A stretch of DNA of 64,000 nt, from positions 6,135,501 to 6,199,500 of the forward strand of contig NZ_AP021903.1 in NCBI RefSeq assembly GCF_018326005.1, written 5' to 3'. Under the pieces are notes generated by a model, which was not told the origin of the DNA, ran no database searches, and was given only the letters and a program-made list of their open reading frames with translations. Shown here piece after piece: positions 9,186 through 18,222 of the stretch. The translations under genes and the position numbers were made by a program. The stretch is from Pseudomonas sp. Seg1. Lineage in GTDB: Bacteria > Pseudomonadota > Gammaproteobacteria > Pseudomonadales > Pseudomonadaceae. Each line of letters begins with the position of its first letter. The stretch's first letter is position 1.

Positions 9186-10387
9186 CCCGTGACTCTTCTG
9201 CGTCGTCGCTGATTGTCGGCGGCGCCGCTTCTTCACCTCGGGCGCCGCTGCCGACGCTGCCGCCCCTGGCGCTGTACATCCACATCCCGTGGTGTGTGCG
9301 CAAATGCCCGTATTGCGACTTCAACTCGCACACCGCCAGCCCGGTTTTGCCGGAGCAGGAATACGTCGACGCGTTGCTGGCTGATCTCGATCAGGACCTG
9401 CACGCGGTTTACGGCCGTGAAATCAGCTCGATCTTCTTCGGTGGCGGCACGCCGAGCCTGTTCAGCGCCGAGGCCCTAGGGCGTTTGCTGGAAGGCGTCG
9501 AGCAGCGCATTCCGTTCGCCTCCGACATCGAAATCACTCTGGAAGCCAATCCCGGCACCTTCGAACAAGAGAAGTTCGTCGCGTACCGCAAGCTGGGGAT
9601 CAATCGCCTGTCGATCGGCATCCAGAGTTTCCAGCAGGAAAAACTCAAGGCGCTCGGTCGCATCCACAACGGCGACGAAGCGGTGCGTGCGGCCGGCATG
9701 GCGCGACAGGCAGGGTTCGATAACTTCAACCTCGACTTGATGCACGGCTTGCCCGATCAGTCGCTGGACGACGCATTGAGCGATTTGCGCCAGGCCATCG
9801 AACTGAAGCCGACGCACATTTCCTGGTATCAGCTGACGCTGGAACCGAACACGGTGTTCTGGAACCAACCGCCCGTGCTACCGGAAGACGACACGCTGTG
9901 GGACATTCAGGAAGCCGGGCAAGCGCTGCTGGCCGAGCACGGTTACGCGCAATACGAAGTGTCGGCCTATGCCCAGGCCGGACGCCCGGCGCGGCATAAC
10001 CTCAACTACTGGAGTTTCGGCGACTTCATCGGTATCGGTGCGGGTGCGCATGGCAAGCTCAGTCATCCGGACGGGCGCATCGTGCGCACCTGGAAAACGC
10101 GCCTGCCGAAGGACTACCTCAATCCGGCGAAAAGCTTCCAGGCCGGCGAGAAGGCCCTGACCAACGACGAAATGCCGTTCGAGTTTCTGATGAACGCTTT
10201 ACGCCTGACCGCAGGTGTCGAATCGCGTCTGTATCCGGAGCGCACCGGCCTGTCGCTGGACACGCTTGCCGAAGGCCGGCGCGAGGCCGAACAAAGCGGT
10301 CTGTTGCAGGTCGAACCGTCACGTCTGGCGGCCACCGAGCGCGGACAGCTGTTCCTCAACGACTTGCTGCAACAATTTCTGAACTGA
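9182..10387 (+). CDS. hemW: Radical SAM heme chaperone HemW
   Basis: A 401-residue radical SAM protein, related to coproporphyrinogen dehydrogenase HemN but acting as a heme-inserting chaperone. The cluster motif is [13 protein letters not shown] (C-x3-C-x2-C) at about residues 38-50; FGGGTPSLF and the [19 protein letters not shown] block follow. HemW lacks the fourth N-terminal cysteine of HemN, as here. The start is the ATG in the rdgB stop overlap; it carries a Ser/Ala/Pro-rich leader of about 28 residues before LYIHIPWC, so a later start cannot be excluded. Confidence 0.94.
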   Translation: MTRDSSASSLIVGGAASSPRAPLPTLPPLALYIHIPWCVRKCPYCDFNSHTASPVLPEQEYVDALLADLDQDLHAVYGREISSIFFGGGTPSLFSAEALGRLLEGVEQRIPFASDIEITLEANPGTFEQEKFVAYRKLGINRLSIGIQSFQQEKLKALGRIHNGDEAVRAAGMARQAGFDNFNLDLMHGLPDQSLDDALSDLRQAIELKPTHISWYQLTLEPNTVFWNQPPVLPEDDTLWDIQEAGQALLAEHGYAQYEVSAYAQAGRPARHNLNYWSFGDFIGIGAGAHGKLSHPDGRIVRTWKTRLPKDYLNPAKSFQAGEKALTNDEMPFEFLMNALRLTAGVESRLYPERTGLSLDTLAEGRREAEQSGLLQVEPSRLAATERGQLFLNDLLQQFLN

Positions 10388-10422
10388 GCCCAACCCTCAA
10401 CTTCTGTCCCAAGGGAAAACGC

Positions 10423-10746
10423 ATGGATTTGATACTCGACCTGCTCGCCACCGTCTCCCGCTGGAGCCGCAGCAACCTCTCGGAAATCGCCCTCGCGTTG
10501 GTTGGTTGCCTGCTGGTGCTGTTCGGCGCCGACTTCAAAGGCTGGGTCGAGCAACGCCTGGGCAGCATCGCCGGCGCCCTGCGCGTACCGCTGATGGCCC
10601 TGCTGTGCGTCATCGGCAGCGGCGCCGCACTGATCTACGCCACACCGTGGGTGATCAAGGGGCTGAGCCAGTTCAACAACTACAGCCTGGCGCCGGTGTT
10701 GTTGGTGGTGCTGGTATTGATTGGCGTCGTCGCTGACCGCCGCTAA
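10423..10746 (+). CDS. DUF3392 family small membrane protein
   Basis: A 107-residue protein with three predicted membrane segments (about residues 22-38, 55-78 and 86-103) and a conserved N-terminus MDLILDLLATVSRWSRSNL. It matches the DUF3392 family from memory. No function known. It follows hemW by 35 bp and precedes kptA by 19 bp on the same strand. Confidence 0.8.
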   Translation: MDLILDLLATVSRWSRSNLSEIALALVGCLLVLFGADFKGWVEQRLGSIAGALRVPLMALLCVIGSGAALIYATPWVIKGLSQFNNYSLAPVLLVVLVLIGVVADRR

Positions 10747-10765
10747 ATGCAAAACAGGGACGTTC

Positions 10766-11314
10766 ATGAGTAAAAAACTGCTGGATGAAACAAGCAAATT
10801 TCTCAGCTACGTGCTGCGCCACGAGCCTCAAGCCATTGGCCTGACGCTGGACTCTGAAGGCTGGGCGAATATCGAAGCGCTGATCAGCGGCGCGGCGCGC
10901 GACGGTCGCACTCTCGATCGCGCACTGATCGAAACCGTCGTGGCGAGCAACGACAAGAAGCGCTTTTCGATTTCCGAGGACGGCCAGCAGATCCGCGCCG
11001 TGCAGGGTCACTCGACCAAGAGCGTGGAGCTGCAACTTGAGGCAAAGCAGCCACCAGAAACGCTGTATCACGGCACGGCGACGCGCTTCATGAACTCGAT
11101 CAACCAGCAAGGCTTGATCCCCGGATCGCGGCATCACGTGCATCTCTCGGCAGAAACCACCACCGCCTCAGCCGTAGGTCAACGCTACGGCACCGTGGTC
11201 ATTCTGAAAGTCGCCGCGCGGCAGATGCAGGAACAAGGCTTCAAGTTCTATCAGGCGGAAAACGGCGTCTGGCTGACAGAGCAAGTGCCGGTGCGCTTCA
11301 TCTCTACGCTGTAG
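10766..11314 (+). CDS. kptA: RNA 2'-phosphotransferase, KptA/Tpt1 family
   Basis: A 182-residue protein homologous to yeast Tpt1, which moves an internal RNA 2'-phosphate to NAD+ to give ADP-ribose 1'',2''-cyclic phosphate. An N-terminal winged-helix domain (KFLSYVLRHEPQAIGLTLD; LIETVVASNDKKRFSI) is followed by the ADP-ribosyltransferase-like domain with LYHGTATRF, GLIPGSRHHVHLS and GVWLTEQVPVRFI. The catalytic Arg-His-Arg-Arg set has candidates in LRHEP and SRHHVH. The ATG at 10766 gives the usual KptA N-terminus. Bacteria have no splicing route that makes 2'-phosphate junctions, so its physiological substrate is open. Confidence 0.92.
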   Translation: MSKKLLDETSKFLSYVLRHEPQAIGLTLDSEGWANIEALISGAARDGRTLDRALIETVVASNDKKRFSISEDGQQIRAVQGHSTKSVELQLEAKQPPETLYHGTATRFMNSINQQGLIPGSRHHVHLSAETTTASAVGQRYGTVVILKVAARQMQEQGFKFYQAENGVWLTEQVPVRFISTL

Positions 11315-11333
11315 TCCTCGACACCTTCGTCAT

Positions 11334-12122
11334 CTATTCAGCGCTGGCTTTGACCTCACTTCGAATCATCGCACTGAGCCCGTAGTAGTCCTTACAGCCC
11401 AACGCTTCTGCATTGTCCAGATACGCAATATTCTGAGCATCGTGCCGGTCATTCTCGTTTACATGCGTCAGCGCAAGAATGTAGTTGGCCTCAGCCCGAT
11501 ATTGATCTTCTGACAATAACAGCGCGACAGCGCGGGCCCGCATTGCCGCCAATTTGCCTTGCTGTCCGACGGGCGCCCTCTCGTCGACGAAGCACAGCGA
11601 ATGCTTGGCCTGCAAAGGATAGACGTCGGCATAAGCGTCGGGCTTGCTCAATAACTGTTGCAGCGACTGCAAGAACTTCAAATGATCCGCGTTTTGCAGA
11701 TCAAACCTTTCGTATGCCTTGTCGCATAAATGGTAGTAACCCACCGCAGCCGCCAGCAACCCCTGATCCATGGCTTTCTGGTAAAGGCCACAGGCCTCCA
11801 TCCGCGTTCGCTCAGAGAACATTGGATTGTCCTGAAGGTTGGCTAGCAAGTACGTTGCGAGCACATGCCCGCCATCCGAGGCCTTTTTCAGATTGTCTGC
11901 AAGCGCTGCAAAATCGCCTTCGGCATTGCGCAACTGCTCCGGCGTATACGCGAGTTCCGGCTCGCCGGCGCCTTCCCGCCTGATCCGCTCATCGGCGTCA
12001 CGCTGGATTTTTTCGGCCACTCTTTGCGCGCTGGCGAAGTATTCATCGGGCGTTACCACGCGCTCGCAAGCCGCTGAAAACAGCAGACCCAACGCCAGCA
12101 TGCAGGTGAAAAGGGCTTTCAA
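11334..12122 (-). CDS. Putative lipoprotein, TPR/Sel1-like
   Basis: A 262-residue protein with a lipoprotein signal (MKALFTCMLALGLLFSAAC, Cys19 the modified residue). The body is alpha-helical with segments such as DGGHVLATYLLANLQDNP and CGLYQKAMDQGLLAAAVGYYHLCDKAYE, which resemble Sel1/TPR repeats. I do not recognise a specific family. It is convergent with kptA (19 bp apart). Its function cannot be told from sequence. Confidence 0.75.
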   Translation of the reverse strand: MKALFTCMLALGLLFSAACERVVTPDEYFASAQRVAEKIQRDADERIRREGAGEPELAYTPEQLRNAEGDFAALADNLKKASDGGHVLATYLLANLQDNPMFSERTRMEACGLYQKAMDQGLLAAAVGYYHLCDKAYERFDLQNADHLKFLQSLQQLLSKPDAYADVYPLQAKHSLCFVDERAPVGQQGKLAAMRARAVALLLSEDQYRAEANYILALTHVNENDRHDAQNIAYLDNAEALGCKDYYGLSAMIRSEVKASAE

Positions 12123-12202
12123 GACTCGTCTTCCTTTACAAGTGGGGGGACGTAGAGCTTTCGGCGGATCGCCAGCAATCTTTAAGGCACCCCAAAAACA
12201 AC

Positions 12203-12292
12203 TGTAGGAGTGAGCCTGCTCGCGATAGCGGTGTGCCAGTCTGCATAAGTACTGACTGATCCACCGCTATCGCGAGCAGGCTCACTCCTACA
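12203..12292. repeat. REPIN, GTAGGAGTGAGCCTGCTCGC type
   Basis: Inverted copies of TGTAGGAGTGAGCCTGCTCG (12203) and its complement ending near 12292, including the extended GATAGCGGT flank on both sides. This is a third variant of the REP core, also seen in diverged form at 25494-25582. Confidence 0.85.
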
Positions 12293-12310
12293 TTGGGTAT
12301 TGCGTGATGC

Positions 12311-13036
12311 TTAAGCGAGTTTTTCGAACTTCAGGTCCCAGACGCCATGGCCAAGACGTTCGCCGCGGCGTTCGAACTTGGTGATCGGGCGTTCGGCCGG
12401 GCGCGGTACGCACTTGCCGTCTTCGGCGAGGTTGCGGTAGCCCGGGGCGACGTTCATCACTTCCAGCATGTATTCGGCGTACGGTTCCCAGTCGGTGGCC
12501 ATGTGCAGAATGCCGCCAACCTTCAACTTGCTGCGCACCAGTTCAGCGAACGACGCCTGAACGATGCGACGCTTGTGGTGACGGCTCTTGTGCCATGGAT
12601 CCGGGAAGAACAGCATCAGGCGATCAAGGCTGTTGTCGGCGATGCAGCGGTTGAGCACTTCGATCGCGTCGCAATCGTAGACGCGCAGGTTGGTCAGGCC
12701 CTGCGTCAGCACGCCGTTGAGCAGCGCGCCAACACCCGGACGGTGTACTTCAACGCCGATGAAATCCTGATCCGGTGCCGCTGCGGCCATTTCCAGCAGC
12801 GAGTGACCCATGCCGAAACCGATCTCCAGCGAGCGCGGTGCCGAGCGGCCAAACACTTGATCGTAATCCACCGGCGCGTCGGCCAGTGGCAGCACGAACT
12901 TGGGCGCGCCTTGATCCAGACCGCGTTGCTGGCCTTCGGTCATGCGCCCGGCGCGCATCACGAAGCTCTTGATGCGGCGGTGTTGGCGCTCGTCGCCCTC
13001 TTCCGTCTGGATAGGCGTGTCGTTCGATTCAGTCAT
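12311..13036 (-). CDS. trmB: tRNA (guanine-N7-)-methyltransferase
   Basis: A 241-residue SAM-dependent enzyme that makes m7G46 in tRNA variable loops. Motifs: [16 protein letters not shown] (SAM loop), [31 protein letters not shown] (the family's hallmark PDPWxKxRHxKRR) and [15 protein letters not shown] at the C-terminus. The ATG at 13036 is taken; the TTG just upstream is less likely. It follows thiG by 9 bp on the minus strand, as in other pseudomonads. Confidence 0.96.
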   Translation of the reverse strand: MTESNDTPIQTEEGDERQHRRIKSFVMRAGRMTEGQQRGLDQGAPKFVLPLADAPVDYDQVFGRSAPRSLEIGFGMGHSLLEMAAAAPDQDFIGVEVHRPGVGALLNGVLTQGLTNLRVYDCDAIEVLNRCIADNSLDRLMLFFPDPWHKSRHHKRRIVQASFAELVRSKLKVGGILHMATDWEPYAEYMLEVMNVAPGYRNLAEDGKCVPRPAERPITKFERRGERLGHGVWDLKFEKLA

Positions 13037-13045
13037 CAATGGCTC

Positions 13046-13840
13046 TTACTTGATCAGACCATCCAGCGGCGAAGAGGCGCTGGCATAGAGTTTTTTCGGC
13101 ATGCGGCCGGCGAGGTAGGCCAGACGGCCCGCGACGATCGCGTGTTGCATGGCTTGCGCCATCATCACCGGTTGCCCGGCGTGGGCGATGGCCGAGTTCA
13201 TCAGCACGGCATCGCAGCCCAGTTCCATGGCGATGGTGGCGTCGGAAGCAGTACCGACACCGGCATCGACCAGCACCGGAATTTTTGCTTCTTCGAGGAT
13301 GATCTGCAGGTTGTACGGGTTGCAGATCCCCAGACCGGAACCGATCAGACCGGCCAGCGGCATGACTGCAATGCAGCCGATCTCCGCCAGTTGCCGGGCA
13401 ATGATCGGGTCATCGCTGGTGTAAACCATCACGTCGAAGCCTTCCTTGACCAGCGTTTCGGCGGCCTTGAGGGTTTCGATCACGTTAGGGAACAGGGTTT
13501 TCTGGTCGGCCAGCACTTCCAGCTTCACCAGGTTGTGGCCGTCGAGCAGCTCACGGGCCAGACGGCAAGTGCGCACGGCTTCGATAGCGTCGTAGCAGCC
13601 GGCGGTGTTCGGCAGAAAGGTATAGCGATCCGGCGACAACACGTCGAGCAGGTTCGGCTCGCCCTCGATCTGGCCCAGGTTGGTACGGCGCACGGCGAAG
13701 GTGACGATCTCGGCACCCGAGGCTTCGATGGCCTGACGGGTTTCTTCCATGTCACGGTACTTGCCGGTACCGACCAGCAAACGCGACTGGTAAGTACGAC
13801 CGGCCAAGACGAAAGGCTTGTCGCTACGAACGATGCTCAT
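13046..13840 (-). CDS. thiG: Thiazole synthase ThiG
   Basis: A 264-residue TIM-barrel enzyme that builds the thiazole phosphate of thiamine from 1-deoxy-D-xylulose 5-phosphate, dehydroglycine and ThiS thiocarboxylate. The Schiff-base lysine is in the block [29 protein letters not shown] and [28 protein letters not shown] are family signatures. It lies between thiS (60 bp upstream) and trmB; ThiS is its direct sulfur donor. Confidence 0.97.
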   Translation of the reverse strand: MSIVRSDKPFVLAGRTYQSRLLVGTGKYRDMEETRQAIEASGAEIVTFAVRRTNLGQIEGEPNLLDVLSPDRYTFLPNTAGCYDAIEAVRTCRLARELLDGHNLVKLEVLADQKTLFPNVIETLKAAETLVKEGFDVMVYTSDDPIIARQLAEIGCIAVMPLAGLIGSGLGICNPYNLQIILEEAKIPVLVDAGVGTASDATIAMELGCDAVLMNSAIAHAGQPVMMAQAMQHAIVAGRLAYLAGRMPKKLYASASSPLDGLIK

Positions 13841-13900
13841 GGGGAATCCTCTTTACGGGTGAGGGTCTTGCAGAATTCTCTGCCCTTGCGGGCCGGGCGA

Positions 13901-14101
13901 CTAGCCGCCGCCGATGGCGTGCACGACTTCGACGTTGTCGCCGTCGTTGAGCGTGGTGTCGGCATGCTGGCTGCGCGGGACGATATCCAGATTGAGTTCG
14001 ACCGCTACCCGGCGTCCGGTCAGTTCCAGACGGGTCAGCAGGGCCGCAACGGTTTCACCGTCGGGCAGTTCAAGGGATTCGCCGTTCAACTGAATGCGCA
14101 T
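13901..14101 (-). CDS. thiS: Sulfur carrier protein ThiS
   Basis: A 66-residue ubiquitin-like protein ending in Gly-Gly (HAIGGG), which is adenylated and thiocarboxylated to supply sulfur for the thiazole ring. The start [20 protein letters not shown] gives the normal ThiS length and N-terminal beta strand; an upstream in-frame ATG would add 16 residues unlike ThiS. It is directly upstream of thiG in the same operon. Confidence 0.93.
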   Translation of the reverse strand: MRIQLNGESLELPDGETVAALLTRLELTGRRVAVELNLDIVPRSQHADTTLNDGDNVEVVHAIGGG

Positions 14102-14172
14102 GCTTAACGCCGCCATCATTTTTAGGGGCTGGCATTCTAGCCCGATCATGACCTAAAGGTCAGCACCGAGCG

Positions 14173-14553
14173 TCAAGCGGTGGGTTGCAAGCGCCAGGCG
14201 GCGAGCCCCAGGCATACCCAACCGGCCAGAAATGCCAGACCACCGAACGGGGTGATGATGCCAAGCTTGCTAATGCCGGTGGTGGTCAGCGCGTAAAGAC
14301 TGCCGGAGAACAGGACGATGCCGACGGTGAACGAAACACCGGCCCAAGTAACCAGTCGCCCCTGAATTTGCGTGGCCAGCAGCGCTACGCCGAACAACGC
14401 CAGGGTGTGCACCAGTTGATAGGTGACGCCGGTATGGAAAATCGCCAGATACTCGGGCGTGAGGCGGTTTTTCAAACCGTGGGCGGCGAAAGCACCCAAG
14501 GCAACGCCGGTGAAACCAAAAAAAGCGGCCAGCATCAGAAAGCCACGCAGCAT
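14173..14553 (-). CDS. DUF423 family membrane protein
   Basis: A 126-residue protein with four predicted membrane helices and the DUF423 N-terminus (LGAFAAHGLKNRLTPEYLAIFHTGVTYQLVHTLAL). This small family (E. coli YgdD-like) is widespread and of unknown function. It is encoded on the minus strand just upstream of thiS and divergent from mtgA, 74 bp away. Confidence 0.88.
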   Translation of the reverse strand: MLRGFLMLAAFFGFTGVALGAFAAHGLKNRLTPEYLAIFHTGVTYQLVHTLALFGVALLATQIQGRLVTWAGVSFTVGIVLFSGSLYALTTTGISKLGIITPFGGLAFLAGWVCLGLAAWRLQPTA

Positions 14554-14627
14554 GTGGAACTCCAGTCAGACTCGATCGGCAGGGTCTGTATAATGGCCCG
14601 CTCCACCGGTTCGGCCAAGCCATCTCT

Positions 14628-15350
14628 ATGCTGCGTACTATTTTTCGTCGTCTCACGAAGGCCCTGCTCTGGTTCGCGGGTGGCAGCGTATTGCTGGTGT
14701 TGCTGTTTCGCTTCGTGCCGCCACCGGGCACGGCATTGATGGTCGAGCGTAAAGTCGAATCCTGGGTCGACGGTGAGCCAATCGACCTGCAACGCACCTG
14801 GAAACCGTGGGACGAGATCTCCGATGACCTCAAAGTGGCCGTCATGGCTGGCGAGGATCAGAAGTTTCCCGAGCATTGGGGTTTTGATTTCGGCGCCATC
14901 CAGGCTGCACTGGCGCACAACGAACTGGGCGGCTCGATCCGAGGCGCCAGCACATTGAGCCAGCAGGTGTCGAAGAACCTGTTTCTGTGGGCCGGCCGTA
15001 GCTATCTGCGCAAAGGTCTGGAAGCGTGGTTTACCGCGCTGATCGAGGTTTTCTGGCCCAAGCAGAGGATTCTTGAGGTGTACCTGAACAGTGTCGAGTG
15101 GGATGACGGTGTGTTCGGCGCTGAAGCAGCGGCCCGCCATCACTTTGGTGTGAGCGCGAAGTCCCTGTCACGGCAGCAGGCGAGTTATCTGGCGGCAGTA
15201 TTGCCGAATCCTCGCGTCTGGAGCGCGAGTCATCCGACGGCGTACGTGTCGCGCCGTGCCGGATGGATTCGGCAGCAGATGAGTCAATTGGGTGGGACCA
15301 GTTATCTGCTGGGGCTCAATGATTCGCGCCGGGCACCTTGGGCGCAATAG
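14628..15350 (+). CDS. mtgA: Monofunctional biosynthetic peptidoglycan transglycosylase
   Basis: A 240-residue GT51 enzyme that polymerises lipid II into glycan strands at the inner membrane. It has one N-terminal membrane anchor (about residues 10-30) and the GT51 motifs VMAGEDQKFPEHWGFD (first catalytic Glu), GGSIRGASTLSQQVSKNLFL, RKGLEAWFTALIEVFWPKQRILEVYLNSVEWDDGVFGAEAAARHHFG. No transpeptidase domain is present, as expected for MtgA. Confidence 0.96.
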   Translation: MLRTIFRRLTKALLWFAGGSVLLVLLFRFVPPPGTALMVERKVESWVDGEPIDLQRTWKPWDEISDDLKVAVMAGEDQKFPEHWGFDFGAIQAALAHNELGGSIRGASTLSQQVSKNLFLWAGRSYLRKGLEAWFTALIEVFWPKQRILEVYLNSVEWDDGVFGAEAAARHHFGVSAKSLSRQQASYLAAVLPNPRVWSASHPTAYVSRRAGWIRQQMSQLGGTSYLLGLNDSRRAPWAQ

Positions 15351-15383
15351 TCGAGCATTAACCTTCCAGACACTGATGATCCC

Positions 15384-15472
15384 TGTGGGAGCGGGCTTGC
15401 CCGCGATTGCGGTGGTTCAGCAGACATCTAAATGATTGACAGGACGCCATCGCTGGCAAGCCAGCTCCCACA
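15384..15472. repeat. REPIN, mixed pair
   Basis: A copy of the variant TGTGGGAGCGGGCTTGCCCGCGAT at 15384 faces an inverted copy of the common form (ATCGCTGGCAAGCCAGCTCC) ending near 15472. The two arms differ, so this hairpin is made of two REP subtypes. Confidence 0.8.
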
Positions 15473-15502
15473 GGGTTTGATATAGCCCCGAAACACGCGG
15501 AT

Positions 15503-15542
15503 AAAAAAACGCCCCGATCATCGCTGATCGGGGCGTTTTTTA
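15503..15542. terminator. Bidirectional intrinsic terminator, rpoH/mtgA
   Basis: The stem GCCCCGATCA/TGATCGGGGC is flanked by A7 on the left and T6 on the right. It reads as a rho-independent terminator for rpoH on the minus strand (16 bp after its stop) and for mtgA on the plus strand. Confidence 0.92.
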
Positions 15543-15558
15543 TTGCCGTGGCGCCGGT

Positions 15559-16413
15559 TTAGGCGGCGATCGACAACTTGAGCTTGTTCATCGCACTCTT
15601 TTCGAGCTGACGAATACGCTCGGCCGACACGTTGTACTTCTGCGCCAGGTCGTGCAGCGTGGCTTTCTCTTCTGCCAGCCAGCGCTGGTAGAGAATGTCA
15701 CGGCTGCGCTCGTCCAGCACTTCCAGCGCTTCGTGCAGGTTGTGGTTGGAGTTGTCGCTCCAGTCGGCATCTTCCAGTTGACGCGCCGGGTCGTACCGGT
15801 GGTCTTCCAGATAGTTGGCCGGCGACTGGAAAGCACTGTCGTCGTCTGCTTCCGCAGCCGGGTCGAAGGCCATGTCATGGCCGGTCAGGCGACTTTCCAT
15901 CTCGCGCACTTCCCGCGGCTCGACGCCAAGGCTTTCCGCCACACGGTGGACTTCCTCGTTGTTCAGCCACGCCAGACGTTTCTTCTGGCTGCGCAGGTTG
16001 AAGAACAGCTTGCGCTGGGCCTTGGTGGTCGCGACTTTCACAATGCGCCAGTTGCGCAGGATGAACTCGTGAATTTCCGCCTTGATCCAGTGCACGGCGA
16101 ACGACACCAGACGCACACCCATTTCCGGGTTGAAGCGTTTGACGGCCTTCATCAGGCCGACGTTACCTTCCTGGATCAGGTCAGCCTGAGCCAGACCGTA
16201 GCCGGAATAGCTACGGGCAATGTGTACGACAAAACGCAGGTGGGCGAGCACCATCTGCCGAGCCGCCCCCAAATCCTGCTCATAGTAGAGACTCTCGGCC
16301 AGTTCACGCTCCTGCTCCGGCGTCAGCAATGGAATGCTGTTGACGGTGTGCACATAGGCTTCCAGGTTCGCACCCGGAACCAACGCGTACGCAGGTTGCA
16401 AAGAATTGGTCAT
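15559..16413 (-). CDS. rpoH: RNA polymerase heat-shock sigma factor RpoH (sigma 32)
   Basis: A 284-residue sigma factor that directs transcription of heat-shock genes. Region 2 is [37 protein letters not shown]; the RpoH box, which marks this sigma subclass, is RKLFFNLR; region 4 ends [20 protein letters not shown]. Start [14 protein letters not shown] is preceded by GGGAGG and matches the normal length. It lies downstream of ftsX by 115 bp, the same ftsYEX-rpoH order as in enterics. I saw no obvious thermosensor fold in the short leader but could not fold it. Confidence 0.97.
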   Translation of the reverse strand: MTNSLQPAYALVPGANLEAYVHTVNSIPLLTPEQERELAESLYYEQDLGAARQMVLAHLRFVVHIARSYSGYGLAQADLIQEGNVGLMKAVKRFNPEMGVRLVSFAVHWIKAEIHEFILRNWRIVKVATTKAQRKLFFNLRSQKKRLAWLNNEEVHRVAESLGVEPREVREMESRLTGHDMAFDPAAEADDDSAFQSPANYLEDHRYDPARQLEDADWSDNSNHNLHEALEVLDERSRDILYQRWLAEEKATLHDLAQKYNVSAERIRQLEKSAMNKLKLSIAA

Positions 16414-16528
16414 GCGAAAAAACCTCCCACTTACATACTCGTGCCTCTCGGCACTGCGAAAAATTGACCGGGAATTCAAGTACAAGTTCCCAAAAAAACC
16501 GCGAGGCCAATCACGCGCAAAAAAGATT

Positions 16529-17554
16529 CTACTTCGGCGCCAGCTCCCTGAGATGACGTGCGACTGCAATCCATGCACCGATATAACCCAACAGCACCGC
16601 GCCAAGCAAGAGCGACAGACCGTCGGCAACTGGCACTCCGGCCAGCGCGAAATCACTGCCGTACAAGCCGGCCAGCCCAACCACCGCGTCGTTCAGCCAG
16701 TTCAGGCCGAACGCCAACACTCCCCAGGACAACAGCCCCGCACCGAAACCGTACAACGCGCCCATATAAAGGAAGGGACGCCGCACATAGCTGTCGGTGC
16801 CGCCGACGAGTTTAATCACTTCTATCTCGGTGCGGCGGTTTTCGATATGAAGACGAATGGTATTGCCTATCACCAAAAGTAATGCAGAAACCAGCAGCAC
16901 TGTCAGACCGAAGACAAAACGATCGCCGAGCTTGAGGATGGCGGCCAGACGCTCGACCCAGACTAGATCAAGTTGCGCCTGTTGTACCTTGGGCAGCTCG
17001 GAAAGTTTTTGTCTTAATGCTTCCAGCGTCGACTTGTCGACTTCGTTCGGGGTGACCAGCACCACGCCCGGCAGCGGGTTTTCCGGCAGCTCGCGCAGGG
17101 CTTCACCCAATCCTGACTGCTGCTGGAACTCTTCCAACGCCTGATCGCGGCCGACATATTCAGCATCAGCTACGCCGGGCATGCCTTTGATCTGCTCGCG
17201 CAATGACTCGCCCTGCTCCGGGCTTGCATCGAGTTGCAGGTACAGCGAAATCTGCGCCGCACGCTGCCACGAACCGCCAAGACGCTCGACATTATTGAGC
17301 AACAGTGACAAGCCCATCGGCAAGCTCAACGCCACCGCCATCACCATGCAGGTAAAGAAGCTGCCGATCGGCTGCTTGCCGAGTCGGCGCAGGCTGTCGA
17401 GCAGACTGGCGCGATGGCTTTCGATCCAGGCACGCAACAGCGTAGCGAAATCAGGACCATCGTCATCGTCGTGCTTTTTCTTCTTCGGCGGCTGCGGATC
17501 AGCGGCTTTCGGGGCCACGCGCTCGGAAACCTTCGGACTGCGTGTCGCACTCAT
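16529..17554 (-). CDS. ftsX: Cell division protein FtsX
   Basis: A 341-residue ABC-type transmembrane protein that, with FtsE, transmits a cytoplasmic signal to periplasmic amidase activators at the septum. A Lys/Asp-rich cytoplasmic N-terminus (about 1-60, with KKKKHDDDD) precedes the first helix ([22 protein letters not shown]); a periplasmic domain spans roughly 90-210, and three more helices follow, the last near [20 protein letters not shown]. Overlaps ftsE by 4 bp (ATGA), so the subunits are made together. Confidence 0.95.
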   Translation of the reverse strand: MSATRSPKVSERVAPKAADPQPPKKKKHDDDDGPDFATLLRAWIESHRASLLDSLRRLGKQPIGSFFTCMVMAVALSLPMGLSLLLNNVERLGGSWQRAAQISLYLQLDASPEQGESLREQIKGMPGVADAEYVGRDQALEEFQQQSGLGEALRELPENPLPGVVLVTPNEVDKSTLEALRQKLSELPKVQQAQLDLVWVERLAAILKLGDRFVFGLTVLLVSALLLVIGNTIRLHIENRRTEIEVIKLVGGTDSYVRRPFLYMGALYGFGAGLLSWGVLAFGLNWLNDAVVGLAGLYGSDFALAGVPVADGLSLLLGAVLLGYIGAWIAVARHLRELAPK

Positions 17555-18222
17555 ACCCCGGCCTCCCCGTCACCGATCAATCGGCCACGTTGCAGGGTCA
17601 GCATGCGGTGACGCATGCGCGCGATCAGTGCCAGGTCGTGACTGGCGATCAGCACGCTGGTGCCCAAACGGTTGATATCTTCGAACACGCCCATGATCTC
17701 GGCCGCCAGACGCGGGTCGAGGTTACCGGTCGGTTCGTCCGCCAGCAGCAGGGCCGGGCGGTGAACGATGGCGCGCGCAATGCCGACGCGCTGTTGCTGA
17801 CCGGTGGACAGGTCGCCCGGGTACAGATCGGTTTTGTCCGACAACGCCACACGCTCCAGCGCCGAATCAACGCGCTTGGCGATCTCGGCCTTGGACAGTC
17901 CGAGAATCTGCAGCGGCAACGCGACGTTGTTGAACACCGTGCGATCAAACAGCAACTGGTGATTCTGGAAGACCACGCCGATCTGCCGGCGCAGGAACGG
18001 AATCTGCGCGTTGCTGATGGTGCTCAGGTCTTGCCCGGCGAGCAGCAGCTTGCCGCTGGTCGGACGCTCCATCGCCAGCAACAGGCGCAACAGTGTGGAC
18101 TTACCGGCACCGGAGTGGCCGGTGACAAACAAGAACTCGCCACGACGGACTCGAAAGCTCAGCTCATGCAAGCCGACGTGACCGTTCGGGTAGCGTTTAC
18201 CGACCTGTTCGAAACGAATCAT
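17551..18222 (-). CDS. ftsE: Cell division ATP-binding protein FtsE
   Basis: A 223-residue ABC ATPase. Walker A GHSGAGKSTLL at about residues 36-46, signature LSTGQQQRVGIARA, Walker B LLLADEPTGNLD, and switch His in IASHDLALI. It forms the FtsEX complex at the division ring. It overlaps ftsY upstream by 4 bp and ftsX downstream by 4 bp. Confidence 0.97.
   Translation of the reverse strand: MIRFEQVGKRYPNGHVGLHELSFRVRRGEFLFVTGHSGAGKSTLLRLLLAMERPTSGKLLLAGQDLSTISNAQIPFLRRQIGVVFQNHQLLFDRTVFNNVALPLQILGLSKAEIAKRVDSALERVALSDKTDLYPGDLSTGQQQRVGIARAIVHRPALLLADEPTGNLDPRLAAEIMGVFEDINRLGTSVLIASHDLALIARMRHRMLTLQRGRLIGDGEAGV

Noticed and set aside
12347..14107. Long open frame of 586 codons on the plus strand
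   Set aside because: It runs antisense to trmB, thiG and thiS, which are clear real genes; its sequence is rich in His, Gln, Gly and Arg as expected for an antisense frame of GC-rich code.
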